The translations under genes were made by a program, and so were the position numbers. The notes beneath the pieces were generated by a model. It did not search any database and had not been told where the DNA came from. It saw only the letters and a list, made by a program, of their open reading frames with translations. Positions 5,878 to 6,859 of a stretch of DNA of 6,859 nt are shown here, one piece after another. Origin of the DNA: an uncultured Intrasporangium sp. (GTDB lineage Bacteria > Actinomycetota > Actinomycetes > Actinomycetales > Dermatophilaceae); NCBI GenBank assembly GCA_937873285.1, contig CALMNV010000061.1, positions 1 to 6,859 of the forward strand. Direction: 5' to 3'. Numbering within the stretch: position 1 is the stretch's first letter; every line of letters begins with the position of its first letter.

Positions 5878-6859
5878 CTAGCGCCCGACCAGGCCGACGA
5901 GCACGCGGGACGCCGGCTCGATGAGGTCGAGGATGACCCGTGGCCACACGCCGATGAGCAGCGAGAGCGCGAGGAGCGGCGCGACGGCGGCCAGCTCGGC
6001 GGCATACAGGTCGGGGAAGCGCGACGAGCTGCCGCGCAGCGGGCCGGTGAACACCCGCTGGTAGGCGCGCAGGAACAGGCCGGCAGTCACGAGGATGCCC
6101 ACCAGGCCCACCGCGGTGACCGGGGCGGCCGCGATGCTGCCCGTGAAGATCTGGAACTCCGCGATGAACCCGGAGAGGGCGGGCAGCCCGAGCGAGGCGA
6201 ACGCGCCCACGACGAAGAGGAGCGCGAAGCGCGGCGCCGGCCCGGCGAGCCCCCCGAAGCCGTCGAGGTCGTAGCTGCCGGCCCGCTCGTAGAGCACGCC
6301 GGCGAGCAGGAAGAGCGCGCCGGTGACGAGCCCGTGGCTGACCATCTGCGTGACCGCCCCGGTCACCGCCAGCTCACGCACCTGGGCATCAGTGCCCCCG
6401 AGGCCGGCCACGCCGACGGCCAGCACGACGTAGCCCATGTGGTTGACCGACGTGTAGGCGATCATTCGCTTGAGGTTGGTCTGCGCCAGGGCGACGAAGG
6501 CCCCGTACAGCACCGACACGAGGCCGATGACGATGACGACCCAGGCCCAGGCCCGCCAGGCCTCCGGCAGCATCGGCATCGCGATCCGCACGAAGCCGTA
6601 GGTGCCCATCTTCAGCAGCACCGCCGCGAGCACGGCCGAGCCGACCGCCGGGGCGTCGGTGTGCGCCGGCGGCAGCCAGGTGTGAAACGGCACGGTCGGG
6701 GTCTTGACGAAGAGCCCGAGCAGGATGGCGGCCAGCACGAGACCGCCCATGACGCCGCTGCCGTCGAGCGGCGCGGCAGCCACCAGCTCCGGGATGTCGA
6801 AGGTGCGCGGGTCGGCTGCCACGTAGAGCCCGATGAAGCCCAGCAGCAGCGCCAGCGAG
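5878..6859 (-). CDS. nuoM: NADH-quinone oxidoreductase subunit M, C-terminal 326 residues (5' end outside the window)
   Basis: The frame is open from the right edge (first full codon 6858-6856, Ser) to TAG at 5880-5878. NuoM (ND4-like) is an antiporter-like proton-pumping subunit in the membrane arm of complex I. Clear signatures are FVKTPTVPFHTWLPPAHTDA, LLKMGTYGFVR, NLKRMIAYTSVNHMGYVV, SHGLVTGALFLLAGVLYER and LPALSGFIAEFQIF. The two central lysines (in FVKTP and LLKMG) and the distal glutamate (FIAEF) expected for NuoM are present. APAVGSA replaces the common APTAGSV, a mild change. The region with the TM5 glutamate lies outside the window. The first in-frame GTG (6822) is internal, since family sequence (LLLGFIGLYVA) continues upstream of it. 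nuoN follows after 16 bp, the normal nuo order, so the two are surely co-transcribed. Confidence 0.95.
   Translation of the reverse strand, partial: SLALLLGFIGLYVAADPRTFDIPELVAAAPLDGSGVMGGLVLAAILLGLFVKTPTVPFHTWLPPAHTDAPAVGSAVLAAVLLKMGTYGFVRIAMPMLPEAWRAWAWVVIVIGLVSVLYGAFVALAQTNLKRMIAYTSVNHMGYVVLAVGVAGLGGTDAQVRELAVTGAVTQMVSHGLVTGALFLLAGVLYERAGSYDLDGFGGLAGPAPRFALLFVVGAFASLGLPALSGFIAEFQIFTGSIAAAPVTAVGLVGILVTAGLFLRAYQRVFTGPLRGSSSRFPDLYAAELAAVAPLLALSLLIGVWPRVILDLIEPASRVLVGLVGR

Noticed and set aside
5862..6005. Longer NuoN with a start at 6005
   Set aside because: The extra 48 residues are Ser/Arg/Pro-rich and overlap nuoM in another frame; ATG 5861 gives the normal family length.

Overview
The window is very GC-rich (roughly 70% or more) with strongly GC-biased third codon positions. 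Its protein families (a complex I nuoM-nuoN pair and a Kup transporter) fit an actinobacterium. A Micrococcales/Intrasporangiaceae-like host is my guess, not something the sequence proves.

Layout from left to right: (1) 1-400 is gene debris on the minus strand. It holds a 3' fragment of an IS21-type istB ATPase gene joined in frame, across a TAG stop, to a fragment of a winged-helix regulator, then a low-information stretch leading into kup. (2) 401-2298 (+) is a kup potassium-transporter gene, full length in homology but broken by a one-base deletion near 1784. (3) 2345-2614 holds a hairpin and the 3' remnant of an Mrr-like restriction endonuclease, so kup lies between two sets of broken genes. 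(4) 2712-4232 (+) is a two-domain membrane protein: a flippase/lysylphosphatidylglycerol-synthase-like membrane region fused to a NodS-like SAM methyltransferase. (5) 4231-4418 is the gap between convergent genes. It is filled by two adjoining tandem arrays, both with 19-bp units but unrelated unit sequences, plus two perfect stem-loops. (6) 4419-6859 (-) is the 3' end of a complex I operon, nuoM (5' end outside the window) followed after 16 bp by nuoN.

The two nuo genes encode antiporter-like, proton-translocating membrane subunits of NADH:quinone oxidoreductase. The NuoN is divergent: the glutamate normally conserved in transmembrane segment 5 is a leucine, and the WxPDVYxGAP signature is changed. 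Kup would import K+ with H+, which links it loosely to the proton gradient, but nothing shows co-regulation with nuo.

A signal that crosses all genes is the 7-mer GGCATAC/GTATGCC. It occurs eight times, far above base-composition expectation, and often forces otherwise rare codons (TAT, GCA, ATA). I found no complete mobile element, tRNA, rRNA, CRISPR array or riboswitch.
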